Positions 16,881 through 25,511 of a DNA stretch of 64,000 nt are shown here, one piece after another (the stretch's first letter is position 1; each line of letters opens with the position of its first letter). Both the position numbers and the translations under genes were made by a program. This DNA comes from G963674685 sp964591275. GTDB taxonomy: Bacteria; Lernaellota; Lernaellaia; JACKCT01. The stretch covers positions 62,001 to 126,000 of the forward strand of contig CAZQAE010000004.1 of NCBI GenBank assembly GCA_964591275.1. Reading direction: 5' to 3'. The notes below the pieces were generated by a model, which was not told the DNA's origin, made no database searches, and saw only the letters and a list, made by a program, of their open reading frames with translations.

Positions 16881-18227
16881 ATGGAGTCATTCATGTCTGA
16901 ATATCCGAATCCTTTGCTGGAACAAATCTTCGTCGTACCCGAATCGAGCTACGGCGCATTGGCCGATGCTTCGCCGGACCTGGCCATTCGCCACGTCCGG
17001 GCCGCCTTCACTTACACGCAGGAGCGGGCGCCGCGAGAGGACAAACACGCAAGCCGCGGCGTGGCCGAGCGAATCAGCCGTCGCAAGGGCCTCAAGTATG
17101 AGGTGGAAACATACGCCATACCCAGTGGAACGCCGGGCGTCGCACCGGATACGGGTGATCTTTTGCAGGCTCACGGATTGCGTGTTCAAGGTTCATCCAC
17201 AACGCAAGTGGCGAACTCCCCCGCTCCGACGACAATGTCCTGCGCTCTGACCAACGCGGACGCAGCGCAGGTCGGCTCCGCCGTCGGTTTCCTCACAGGC
17301 GGCGAATTTTACTTGCGCGTCATTACGGGAAACGAAGGGGGCTTGATCGAATGGGTCCCGCCGCTGCCCGTGGCGCCGGATATTGGCGATCCCATTTACG
17401 GCGCGACAAATTACACCCCGCAAACTGATCCTCAAGGCTCCGTATCTCTATGGCGCTTTCTGGACGGCGTGGCATTCGCGTACCCGGGATGCGTGGGCGA
17501 GTCCTGGGAACTTTCGGTGAGCGGCGGCCAGGAGGCGCGGATTCGCTTCAGTGGAATGGGAGGCGACGAGCGATTCGCCGCCTCCGATTCTCTGTCGGCA
17601 AATGTTGACGATGAGCAGACCACAATTCCCATGGATCATCCCGAGCGATTTGAAGCGAACATGATTCTTTTAGTCGGGCAAGAACGGATGAAGATTCTCG
17701 GCGTTGACTTGCCGGAGAGCTTGCTCAACGTCGAACGCGGCTATGGCGAAAATGAGGCCGCATCGCACCTTGCCGGATGCACGGCGACGCCGTGGCAACC
17801 CGTAGCGAATCTGTTGGGATCACCCGCAACGGGAATCTGCGGGCGCATCGAGTTCGACGGAGCGTTGTATGAAATCACGGAGGCCGTTTTGAAATGTGAA
17901 GAGGGCCTTTTGATGCGCCAGGCCTTCGGCGCCGACTGCCCCGTCGGTTTCAGCTATCCCGACCGGCGCCGCGTTCACCTATCCCTGACCGGCTACCTCA
18001 GCGCGGAAACGGCGGGGCGCTACGGGAAAATCAAGAACTTCGAGACGGCGGGGGTTTTTATCCAGGCCGGAAATGTGCCCGGCGCGGGTCTCGCGTTTTA
18101 CGCGCCGCGATTTGAGGCCGACATTCCCGAGATCACCGCCGAGCCGGGCCGAGAAACGCCTCTAAAGCTTTCGGGCCAGTGCCTGGAGTCTGAAGGCGAC
18201 GACGAGTTCGGCATTATTTTCGGATAA
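16881..18227 (+). CDS. Putative tail tube protein
   Basis: The 448-residue product (ATG 16881; 16893 is an alternative) begins FMSEYPNPLLEQIFVVPESSYG and contains ERISRRKGLKYEVETYAIPSGT, GVAPDTGDLLQAHGL, and later TPLKLSGQCLESEGDDEFGI. These are features of phage tail tube proteins: the 'E-tly-g-G-x-pP-x-x-x-LLxa-g' region and a C-terminal segment on the tube fold. It is longer than usual for a tube protein (about 150-300), with an inserted region around residues 110-330 that includes FLDGVAFAYPGCVGESWELS and NVERGYGENEAASHLAGCTATP; these may form an outward-facing domain. The flexible non-contractile assignment is inferred from the lack of a sheath gene. Confidence 0.6.
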   Translation: MESFMSEYPNPLLEQIFVVPESSYGALADASPDLAIRHVRAAFTYTQERAPREDKHASRGVAERISRRKGLKYEVETYAIPSGTPGVAPDTGDLLQAHGLRVQGSSTTQVANSPAPTTMSCALTNADAAQVGSAVGFLTGGEFYLRVITGNEGGLIEWVPPLPVAPDIGDPIYGATNYTPQTDPQGSVSLWRFLDGVAFAYPGCVGESWELSVSGGQEARIRFSGMGGDERFAASDSLSANVDDEQTTIPMDHPERFEANMILLVGQERMKILGVDLPESLLNVERGYGENEAASHLAGCTATPWQPVANLLGSPATGICGRIEFDGALYEITEAVLKCEEGLLMRQAFGADCPVGFSYPDRRRVHLSLTGYLSAETAGRYGKIKNFETAGVFIQAGNVPGAGLAFYAPRFEADIPEITAEPGRETPLKLSGQCLESEGDDEFGIIFG

Positions 18228-18272
18228 CGCCGCGTCCACGCAAAAATTCACCACCACCTCGAATCGAGAGTC

Positions 18273-21200
18273 ATGGATTTCAAATACACCAAGGGATACC
18301 TTCACGCGGACGATCTGCCCTGGGAATGTCGGGAGTACCTGCCCGGGTCGGAAAATGTCAATGACGTTGCGATGTCAAGGTTCGTTCAAGGACCTTCGGA
18401 ATCGTGGCTTTTCGCCGTATTCGCCACGGATACGGACTTTGCCGTCATCACACTTGAGGATCAATCGGGACCCTACGCCGACACTCTTTCGGGCTATTGC
18501 ACCTTGCCCGGCGGCTTTTCGAAGGTCGCCGTCATAGGCCATTTCATTTACGCGCTTTCAAAAACTGATCCCACCAGACTCTACAGGCTTTCGATCTTTG
18601 ATTTGAACGGTGGCGACTGCGCGGCGGATCTTCAAAGTTTTCTCATCACGCCGGATCCCATCGCCGATATTCACGGCGATCTGATCGGCGAAAACGAATT
18701 CCTCTACTACACAACCAGCACAAACAAGCGGCTTTACGTGCGCGACATATCCTCTTCACAACAGTTTAGCACCAGCATCGAGGGACAAGAAGCGGGCCTG
18801 CTTCCCAAAGGCCAATGGGAAGGCAAGTTGTATTGGACAAGCGGTCCCTTCCTCTATGTGCATTACTCGCCGCAGCAAATCAACACCGACAACTTTCTTC
18901 CGGATATGTCGTATGGAGGCGTGAGGGATGACTTCACAGGCGACACAATCGACGTTGCGAAATGGGGCATTGGCAACGAAGGCGCCATGACTTCCTGTTT
19001 TTCTCAGTCGGAGGCTCTTGTCTTTGATACGCAGGCCTTCATGTCCGGCGACGCTCGCGCCCAGGCGATTTATAAATCTGTATGCGTCGGTGATATCGGC
19101 GTTCAAATGAACCTGAACGTGAGCCACTGGCCGACAGTGATCGCAACGCAAAACGTCGGCGTCGCGCTGGAAATGGTTTCACCGGATCTCAAACTGGCCT
19201 ATCGGATCATACGCGGACGCAAGCCGATCTCCGGCGACGCCTCGAATCAGCAATATCTTCGATTCGAAGTCGAGCGCCAGGGCGTAATCGTCCATGAGTA
19301 CGAACTGTATAATCCGGGCGATGAACTGACAATCAAGGTGGAGCGCCGCCCCGGCGAGACGGGCGGCAAACAAATAAAATTCGGTCGGGAAAACACGCCC
19401 GGATTCTGGGACACCTGGTACTATCAGGATAACAATGGCAACGATTCCGCTCTGATTCCCCGAATCGTCGTATTCAACGACACAGGACTGTCGTTTTCAG
19501 GAGCGATCGACGACTTTCAAGCATGCGAGCAAAGTCCGGACATCTACACGCGTTTTCCCGATGGAGGGGCCGCATGCATCGCGGTGTCTCCGGCTTTGGC
19601 CGGAGGCGGACGCACCATCGCCCTGGGCTATAACGGCGGCGGCGGATTTCTTCAAACGAACGAAAGCGACGAAGGCGGCTCGTCGGAAGCCGGCGCAAAA
19701 GTGTCGGCGCCAATCACGCCGCCGGGCGCGGGAATTGGCGTTGAAATTCTCGAAAGCGGCAATCCGGTCACCGTATGCGTTTCAAGCGACGGCATGGGCA
19801 TTTTGTTCGGGGGAGATGGAGGCGTCATGCATATAGACGCAACGGATACGGCCACTCCCGCAATGCTTCGTCATTACACCACGGCCTGGGATCACGCGCA
19901 GCCGCTGACGTGGATCGACGTGCGCGCTCTCGATTATCACGAAACCGGTTTCATTTATGGAACGGCTGTTTCCGGGCATTTTGGCGGCGATCCTTACGAC
20001 CCCTACAATCCTTTCGATCCGTCCTACGGGATATATCAGGGCAGCGGCGGCGGCGGATACGTCATCTCTGATTTCGATGCGCCGGCGGGCTCAGACGCCT
20101 TCGCCAGGGCTCGCCATGAAAACGAAATCGTTACGGGAGCCGCATTGCCGTTGCCGCTTCCCGAGGATTTTCTGCATGCACACGTCGAAAGGCGCATAAA
20201 CGGCGGAGACTGGCATCGACTCAAGACCGATGGATGGGTGGCGATTGACGGCGATGATTGGGATCATCAAAGCGATGTGTCGTTTTTGCGCGATGAGAAT
20301 CTGGGCGACATCGGCGTAGTCATTCAGGAGGAGAATCTGGAACTCGGCAAATACGAGTATCGCTGGGTTTACCACGATGAGGCGGGCAACGAGGGATACC
20401 AATACCCGGACACAGCCTATGATAATCCGGCGGAATACATTGACTCGCCGTTGCTGTCGGCATTTTCCATCGACTCCGGCGTTTCTCCGACACTGGAGCG
20501 CGGCGTGATCTGCCGGGTTTCCGGTCACAGCGGCCTAAGCAGCCTGTCTGAGACGCATCGCATTCATCAGGTGCGCTTCTGGAACGAGGGCGAAAGCGAA
20601 TCGGACAGCCCCTGGCGGCTCTACGATTCGACGCGCCAATATCCCCATCGCCTGAGCGCGGGAAGTGGATTGAAGACCGTCTTTTCCCGGGCGCGCCATA
20701 CCTGTGAACAAGAGTCGGATATTGTTTCGGCGACGATTCTTTATATCGAGGCCGATGAGGAGGCCGACGCCGAGAGCGGTCGCGAGAACATCATGATTTG
20801 TCACGGGGAGGCCGCCGGCCACAATTTCACCGGCGACGCGGCGAGCATTACAGCTTCGAGCGCCCATCCCGATTTCCCTGTGGGTCACCTTCAGCAAAAC
20901 GATCTGGGTTGCCCGTGGAAGTCCGATGGCCTGGGAGTCCTTACAAATCACACCTCATATTGCTCATTCGAGGCGATGCTGACTTTCGATCTCGGAATCT
21001 CAAAGAGAATAGAGATCCTCGGGATCCTCGGCCATAACTTCGCGCAGGTTTACGATGGTGTCTCGTCAATGCACGATTTTTGTGTTGAGTGGCAGTGGGC
21101 GTCTGACCCAAGCTTCTTATGGAACTTCGGCAGCGTGGATATTTCGGACTTACGAAATACTGCCGAGATTCTCCACAGGCCGCAAATAACTCACAGGTAC

Positions 21201-21680
21201 TGGCGTCTGCGGATGTTTTTAAAAACCAATTTAACACCCCTGTATTCTCCCTTCGATCTGGCGTGGTCGATAGGCCGCATCGTCATCAATGAACAAGCCC
21301 TGTGCTTTTGCCCGCAGTACAACTTCGATGACGACATTCGCATAGAGCATCGCGATCCGTCTTCCGTGGCATTAACGGCCGGGCAGGCCCGGCGCGTTGT
21401 GGAGTTGGAACCCTATCGGAAATTGGAGATGAACTTCAAGGGATTGACGACCGAGCAGATAAGCCCCTTTGAAACGATTTGGAAAAGGCAGCGTCAACTG
21501 AGGCCGGTCCTGGCTATCATCGACCCGGCTTTGATTTCAAAAGGGGAGCAGGCGCCCGTCGCCCAAAGCGTCGGCGATAAGCCCGCCGTTTACGGATACC
21601 TGGGCGAGCGGCTTCGGCTGAGCGGCGCGGGCTGGAATCGGCTGAACCTGACAATGAGCGTCACCGAGTCCGTGGGCTAA
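18273..21680 (+). CDS. Large tail / receptor-binding type protein
   Basis: The 1135-residue protein is beta-rich. A LamG/DUF1349-like domain begins near residue 214 (DDFTGDTIDVAKWGIGN, then VQMNLNVSHWP), which in other proteins binds carbohydrate. Around residues 845-1000 there is a discoidin-like region (GHNFTGDAASITASSAHPDF, LGCPWKSDG, FEAMLTFDLGISKRIEILGI, HRYWRLRMF). The last 100 residues (RRVVELEPYRKLEMNFKGL, PVLAIIDPALISKGEQAPV) resemble the end of phage distal-tail/baseplate proteins. The protein would therefore be a tail-tip structural subunit with carbohydrate-binding modules, probably contacting the target cell surface. It has no signal peptide, in line with assembly in the cytoplasm. 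The stop is ten bases before the next start. Confidence 0.65.
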   Translation: MDFKYTKGYLHADDLPWECREYLPGSENVNDVAMSRFVQGPSESWLFAVFATDTDFAVITLEDQSGPYADTLSGYCTLPGGFSKVAVIGHFIYALSKTDPTRLYRLSIFDLNGGDCAADLQSFLITPDPIADIHGDLIGENEFLYYTTSTNKRLYVRDISSSQQFSTSIEGQEAGLLPKGQWEGKLYWTSGPFLYVHYSPQQINTDNFLPDMSYGGVRDDFTGDTIDVAKWGIGNEGAMTSCFSQSEALVFDTQAFMSGDARAQAIYKSVCVGDIGVQMNLNVSHWPTVIATQNVGVALEMVSPDLKLAYRIIRGRKPISGDASNQQYLRFEVERQGVIVHEYELYNPGDELTIKVERRPGETGGKQIKFGRENTPGFWDTWYYQDNNGNDSALIPRIVVFNDTGLSFSGAIDDFQACEQSPDIYTRFPDGGAACIAVSPALAGGGRTIALGYNGGGGFLQTNESDEGGSSEAGAKVSAPITPPGAGIGVEILESGNPVTVCVSSDGMGILFGGDGGVMHIDATDTATPAMLRHYTTAWDHAQPLTWIDVRALDYHETGFIYGTAVSGHFGGDPYDPYNPFDPSYGIYQGSGGGGYVISDFDAPAGSDAFARARHENEIVTGAALPLPLPEDFLHAHVERRINGGDWHRLKTDGWVAIDGDDWDHQSDVSFLRDENLGDIGVVIQEENLELGKYEYRWVYHDEAGNEGYQYPDTAYDNPAEYIDSPLLSAFSIDSGVSPTLERGVICRVSGHSGLSSLSETHRIHQVRFWNEGESESDSPWRLYDSTRQYPHRLSAGSGLKTVFSRARHTCEQESDIVSATILYIEADEEADAESGRENIMICHGEAAGHNFTGDAASITASSAHPDFPVGHLQQNDLGCPWKSDGLGVLTNHTSYCSFEAMLTFDLGISKRIEILGILGHNFAQVYDGVSSMHDFCVEWQWASDPSFLWNFGSVDISDLRNTAEILHRPQITHRYWRLRMFLKTNLTPLYSPFDLAWSIGRIVINEQALCFCPQYNFDDDIRIEHRDPSSVALTAGQARRVVELEPYRKLEMNFKGLTTEQISPFETIWKRQRQLRPVLAIIDPALISKGEQAPVAQSVGDKPAVYGYLGERLRLSGAGWNRLNLTMSVTESVG

Positions 21681-21689
21681 AGGTAAAAG

Positions 21690-23432
21690 ATGACTCCAAC
21701 AAATCTAAAAAATTACAACGTGCTCGTTCGCATTCCGGCGACCGGCGGCATGGGCGCCGACATAAAGTGGGCGCTGAAACACAAATCCTGCTCCGTGACC
21801 GGCGCCGCGGATTCGAATCTCAACGGCGTATGGCATGGTGTGCTTTCTCTGTCAGGCTTTAGGCAGTCGCTGGGTTCCTTTGCCGAGGGCAACACCGTTT
21901 TCCCCGCTGTTTTCATGAGGGCGGCGCGTGGGGACGAAGACGTCGTCAGCGACGATCTCGTCGAAGAAATCCGCTCATGCGACTACCTCGTGGGCGCGCA
22001 GGTTCAATTTTATTTGACAGGCGCCGACAGGCCGGAACCATCGACGGACAACCTTTTTCACGTCGGAATCATTGAGCGCGGCGATTTGTGTATTGATGTC
22101 GAATCGGTGCAAATCACCTGCCGTGACCGCCTGGAACGAGACGATCGCCGCATCCCCGCCACGCAGTACGCGGACCAGGACCCGATCGACGAGGCCGCCC
22201 GTGGTCGCTTTGTCCCGATTCTTTTCGGCGACTGGGGCGCGGAGTCTTCCGATTACTGGATACCTGCGGCGTGCGTGGATACCGATAACAGTGGTGATTC
22301 CAATCTCGTGGTCCAGATTTGCCGGCCCGGCGAAAACGGCATCGATCAGTTCGGTTTCAAAGCGAGGTGGCAAGACAGCGCCGGAAAATATAAACGTGAT
22401 GAAACAGGATATCGGGAACTGAGCCTGACAACGTCGGGCGAGGCGGAAGGGCGCGCTGAACTCATCGGGTCCTGCTTCGTCGACATGGAGCGAGTCTGGG
22501 AAGACGGCGATCAGATATGGATCAAAAGCCCGCGCGGAGAACGCAGCGAAAGCCAAAGCTTGATAACGAACCCCGTTGATGTCATCCGTCATTTTCTTAT
22601 CGACGCTCGCATCGGATTGGGTCTCGGCGAAGCCGATCTGGATTCCGAATCGTTTGATTTAGTCCGGCAGGATCTCAATGAATATCAATATCGATGTCGC
22701 GGATATATCGACGAGGAAACGACGGTTTTAACCGTCATCTCGCAGATTTGCTGTGAGTTCGGATTGAAGTTGATCATACGCGCCGGGCGCTACGCTCTGA
22801 TTCGCCTGGGCTTAATCCGGAACCTCGACAATCCGGCCCTGACTCTGGCCCCGGAAAATATTCTTTCCTGGAAAGAATGGAATGATCGAAATCGCGTGGG
22901 TTTCGATGGATTGGATATTCGATACAGATTGCGACCCGGCGACGACATCTTGACCCGCCGATGCCATTACGATTCCGATCCGAGCGCCAAATCCCAGGCC
23001 CACGTGATGGAAGCGAAATGGATCTACGATGAACAGACGGCCATCGTGCGCACGTCGAACTGGGCGCTGATGTTCGGTGGTGTCGTCAAGACCCTGCAGT
23101 TGGAGATGGACTTTTTGGCTTTGGGAATAAAACTCGGACAATTTGTCAGGATCGAATGGTCCGGCATGAAAGATATTTTTCAGGTCACGCAGATCGATTA
23201 CGACTTCGACCTGCCCATTCGTCTCACGATGGAACTCATGACCCTCAACAGGCCAAAACAAACCGGCGTCTGGTCAGCGGACGTGGGCGAGGCGGTCCCC
23301 GACGAATTTGGGGGCGGCCTGATGCCCGCAACATGGGACCAGGCCGACGAAAGCCAGCGCATCGGGCTTTCTTTTTGGGCGGACGATAGCGGCGAGAATT
23401 CCGACGAATCAAACTCAAAGGTTTGGGGCTAA
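21690..23432 (+). CDS. Tail hub / tip attachment-type protein
   Basis: The 580-residue protein follows the large tail gene at nine bases. Its middle has hub-like sequence (LERDDRRIPATQYAD, GRFVPILFGDWG, TVISQICCEFGLKLIIRAGRYALIRLG) and ends with beta-strand-rich segments (VKTLQLEMDFLALGIKLGQFVRIEWSGMKDIFQVTQI, the typical end of hub proteins), then an acidic, flexible tail (about 525-580). It is assigned as the hub or attachment protein that closes the tail tube. In most siphophages the hub gene lies after the tape measure gene, while here it precedes the chaperones, so the module order is rearranged. Confidence 0.6.
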   Translation: MTPTNLKNYNVLVRIPATGGMGADIKWALKHKSCSVTGAADSNLNGVWHGVLSLSGFRQSLGSFAEGNTVFPAVFMRAARGDEDVVSDDLVEEIRSCDYLVGAQVQFYLTGADRPEPSTDNLFHVGIIERGDLCIDVESVQITCRDRLERDDRRIPATQYADQDPIDEAARGRFVPILFGDWGAESSDYWIPAACVDTDNSGDSNLVVQICRPGENGIDQFGFKARWQDSAGKYKRDETGYRELSLTTSGEAEGRAELIGSCFVDMERVWEDGDQIWIKSPRGERSESQSLITNPVDVIRHFLIDARIGLGLGEADLDSESFDLVRQDLNEYQYRCRGYIDEETTVLTVISQICCEFGLKLIIRAGRYALIRLGLIRNLDNPALTLAPENILSWKEWNDRNRVGFDGLDIRYRLRPGDDILTRRCHYDSDPSAKSQAHVMEAKWIYDEQTAIVRTSNWALMFGGVVKTLQLEMDFLALGIKLGQFVRIEWSGMKDIFQVTQIDYDFDLPIRLTMELMTLNRPKQTGVWSADVGEAVPDEFGGGLMPATWDQADESQRIGLSFWADDSGENSDESNSKVWG

Positions 23433-23472
23433 GCAACCAGTGGTCAGTATGCAGAAGGGTTTGGGGAGGGTG

Positions 23473-23545
23473 AAGTATGAGGAATGAAGTCTGAAGTCTG
23501 AATAAGCGCAAACACAATTCCGAATTCATACCTCATACTTCATTC
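23473..23545. repeat. Two inverted heptamer runs after hub gene
   Basis: A run of five heptamers (GAAGTAT, GAGGAAT, GAAGTCT, GAAGTCT, GAATAAG; 23473-23507) faces an inverted run (TTCATAC, CTCATAC, TTCATTC; 23525-23545). GAAGTATGAGG and CCTCATACTTC are exact complements, so the region can form a hairpin. Confidence 0.65.
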
Positions 23546-23650
23546 GCCCAGGCACCCTCACTGGCGTGTCTATAAAAAGAAACCTTGTTGTAATCGGGAA
23601 AAATTGGTGACTGGCATCATTCGTTGCGGATGTGCCTGTCATCCCATTTT

Positions 23651-23811
23651 GTTCATTGCTAATTGCTAATTGCTAATTGCTAATTGTTAATTGCTAATTG
23701 CTAATTGTTAATTGTTAATTGCTAATTGCTAATTGTTAATTGCTAATTGTTAATTGTTAATTGCTAATTGCTAATTGCTAATTGTTAATTGCTAATTGCT
23801 AATTGTTCATT
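23651..23811 (+). repeat. 23-unit heptamer array, GYTAATT
   Basis: Twenty-three contiguous seven-base units without a single indel. The first and last are GTTCATT; the 21 in between are GCTAATT or GTTAATT, differing only at base 2. It fills the gap between the hub gene and the frameshifted structural gene (411 bases with no other gene visible) and ends 22 bases before that gene's ribosome site. It lacks the dyad and the unique spacers of a CRISPR array. Confidence 0.95.
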
Positions 23812-23844
23812 GTTCTACCAACATATCTTTCACGGGAGCAGCGC

Positions 23845-24494
23845 ATGCCTTTATGGAGCGACGATTCTGGAAACAACTTCAGCCAGGGAACGGATCCGGC
23901 TCTTTGGTCGCCGACGAAGCAGAGCTTTGCCGCCCGGCTTAATCAGAACATAAACTTCCATAAGTGGATCAAAACGGATTTTGTTCGGGGCGACTCGGAT
24001 CCACAGGTTTCGCAGTCAAACAATGGTGGATTCATCATCCAGGTCGTCGGCTCGACGCCCAGCGGATCGAGCGGATACTACCGCTCCCTGGCGAATGCAG
24101 GCGACTACGGGGGTATGTTGGTCAGATACGGGTTTTTAAACCGCTTCATCACGGTCATGGGTTCCTGCATCTTCCTGGCGACGCCCTCCAACGCTCTACC
24201 GGGGGCTCAAGCGAAGGCCTGTTGATTTCGAATCTTTTGGGCTCCGAATCCGGCGACACCAAACCCGTGTTCGGAACCTGGTACACGGGTTCGGGGGCTT
24301 CCAGGCCCATCAGCGGCTCTTCAACAAGGGTCTTTCAAAAGAGTGGTTCCTACAACGGCGGCGATGACAATTATAGCATTGCCCTGTTCGCCGGCGTCGA
24401 TGAGGATGCCGGACACCTGATGCTCTACGAAGATGCTCCGCACGGCGTCGCCTTTCAGTTGACCTTTTTCATCGGCCCCAAGTGCGAAACCTGA
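23845..24494 (+). CDS. Short structural protein gene with an apparent frameshift
   Basis: Start ATG 23845 follows GGGAG by six bases. Its opening, MPLWSDDSGNN, echoes the end of the preceding hub protein (FWADDSGENSDES). The frame runs to a stop at 24225, but the -1 frame from about 24201 continues as GGSSEGLLISNLLGSESGDTKP... to 24494. The switch falls in a GGGGG run (24201-24205): one additional G would restore a single open frame of about 216 residues. Glycine- and serine-rich strands suggest a tail-associated or head-decorating structural protein, but no family is recognised. The break may be a sequencing/assembly error, a real inactivating mutation, or a slip in the G run. Confidence 0.55.
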
Positions 24495-24495
24495 A

Positions 24496-24530
24496 CAAGG
24501 ACCAATTAACAATGACCAATTAACAATGAA
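24496..24530 (+). repeat. Heptamer repeat after frameshifted gene
   Basis: Five seven-base units (CAAGGAC, CAATTAA, CAATGAC, CAATTAA, CAATGAA) starting next to the stop codon. The unit is the reverse complement type of the GYTAATT array. Confidence 0.75.
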
Positions 24531-24592
24531 CAGCGGAAAGTCACTGTTCAGAGAGCCAATTCCGTCCTGATCACTGACCATAAGGGAAAAAC

Positions 24593-24997
24593 ATGAACAT
24601 CGATTGCATCCTGGGAAATGAGCCTGTCGCCTATGTTCCGGTTTTCGGCGGCGAGCGGGCCAAATGCGCCGATCCCGATTACCACCCCGTCATTTTCCAA
24701 CTGTTGCCGATGACGGTGGAGCAGTACGAAAGCTCCGGCGAACTGGTGCGTCGCGTGGATGACGAAAGCGGCGAAGTCGGATTTTCGGTCAAACCAGAAA
24801 AGGTTGAAGAAATTTTGGCCCGGCACGTGGTCGGCATTGAAAATCTCTTCGTCGCCGGCGGCGAGCCGGTCGCGGACGGCAAAGTCTTTGCCGATTGCCG
24901 GAAAAAAGCGACGAGCGCGGTCGCGCCGCTATTCATGGAAATACTGGCGGCTATTCGCGACCTCTCGGTGCTTTCGGAGGGAATGAGAAAAAACTGA
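24593..24997 (+). CDS. Tail assembly chaperone, short form (gpG-like)
   Basis: The 134-residue protein starts with GGGAAAAAC-ATG and has a typical chaperone N-domain appearance: small, acidic, with VIFQLLPMTVEQYESSGELVRRV and KVEEILARHVVGIENL. It sits immediately upstream of the tape measure gene, the position of gpG in lambda-like phages. The frame terminates at TGA 24995-24997, directly after the slippery heptamer A-AAA-AAC. A minority of ribosomes should shift to the -1 frame and read on, giving the longer gpGT-type fusion. Both products are needed in phages to keep the tape measure protein soluble and to recruit tube protein. Confidence 0.8.
   Translation: MNIDCILGNEPVAYVPVFGGERAKCADPDYHPVIFQLLPMTVEQYESSGELVRRVDDESGEVGFSVKPEKVEEILARHVVGIENLFVAGGEPVADGKVFADCRKKATSAVAPLFMEILAAIRDLSVLSEGMRKN
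24988..24994 (+). other. Programmed -1 ribosomal frameshift site A-AAA-AAC
   Basis: In the zero frame the codons read AGA-AAA-AAC-TGA, so the heptamer has the canonical X-XXY-YYZ phasing and abuts the stop. After a -1 slip the next codon is CTG (24994-24996) and 111 further codons are open. A stem of GTCCGC (25006-25011) and GCGGAC (25018-25023) lies 11 bases downstream and may act as stimulator. Confidence 0.85.
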
Positions 24998-25329
24998 TCG
25001 CGGCAGTCCGCGCCATGGCGGACGGTAAGGCGTGGAACTGCCGGAAATGCGACAAAAATCTTCAAAAACTTCGCAACTGCGATGGTCGGAGCAATCCCCG
25101 TTTTCGCGTGACGCTGGGCGACATGGTCTTTCACCGTTGCCCCATGAGCGAGATCGATGATGCGGCTTGGCGCATTCTGCGGCGCTATAGACGATTAAAA
25201 CTTCCGGGTTCATCCGCGTGGCCGGGCGGAATTCAAAAGATGCCCGAAGCCCTCGCGCAGGCTTTTGAAACTATCGAATGGGAGATGCAAAGGACCGATG
25301 ACAGCGGCGATGCGCCCCTGGGCGAATGA
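24994..25329 (+). CDS. Tail assembly chaperone, frameshift extension (gpT-like)
   Basis: The open frame reached by the -1 shift, coding for 111 residues that would give a fusion of about 245 residues with the 24593 gene. It contains Cys residues in NCRKCDKNLQKLRNCDG and FHRCPMSE, arranged like a small zinc-binding site, plus helices (EIDDAAWRILRRYRR and ALAQAFETIEWEM). A separate start at ATG 25015 is possible but lacks a ribosome site and overlaps the predicted stimulator stem, so expression by frameshift is favoured. It ends inside a heptamer repeat (25324-25351). Confidence 0.7.
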   Translation: MIAAVRAMADGKAWNCRKCDKNLQKLRNCDGRSNPRFRVTLGDMVFHRCPMSEIDDAAWRILRRYRRLKLPGSSAWPGGIQKMPEALAQAFETIEWEMQRTDDSGDAPLGE

Positions 25330-25351
25330 AGTATGAATTATGAAGTATGAG
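25324..25351 (+). repeat. Heptamer repeat over gpT-like stop
   Basis: Four units (GAATGAA, GTATGAA, TTATGAA, GTATGAG) that include the TGA stop of the frameshift extension. Confidence 0.65.
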
Positions 25352-25393
25352 TTTCGCAAATGCCGACTGCTTCTGCAATTACATACGGGGACG

Positions 25394-25485
25394 TTGTAGG
25401 AACGACATTCCTGTCGTGACTGTTTGGTCGAGGCAGGAATGCCTCTCCTACACTGACCACTAGCCACTAGCCACTAATCACTGAT
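25394..25485. repeat. Paired REP-like units and CACTAGC heptamers
   Basis: A forward REP-like unit (TTGTAGGAACGACATTCCTG..., 25394-25420) and a reverse one (TCGAGGCAGGAATGCCTCTC..., 25428-25452) face each other; the latter matches 5421-5447 in reverse complement. Five heptamers (CACTGAC, CACTAGC, CACTAGC, CACTAAT, CACTGAT; 25451-25485) follow directly. Confidence 0.75.
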
Positions 25486-25511
25486 CAAATCCGGCACGGA
25501 GAATAAAGACA

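Noticed and set aside
23651..23811. CRISPR array
   Set aside because: Units are only seven bases, contiguous, without unique spacers, and no cas gene is present.
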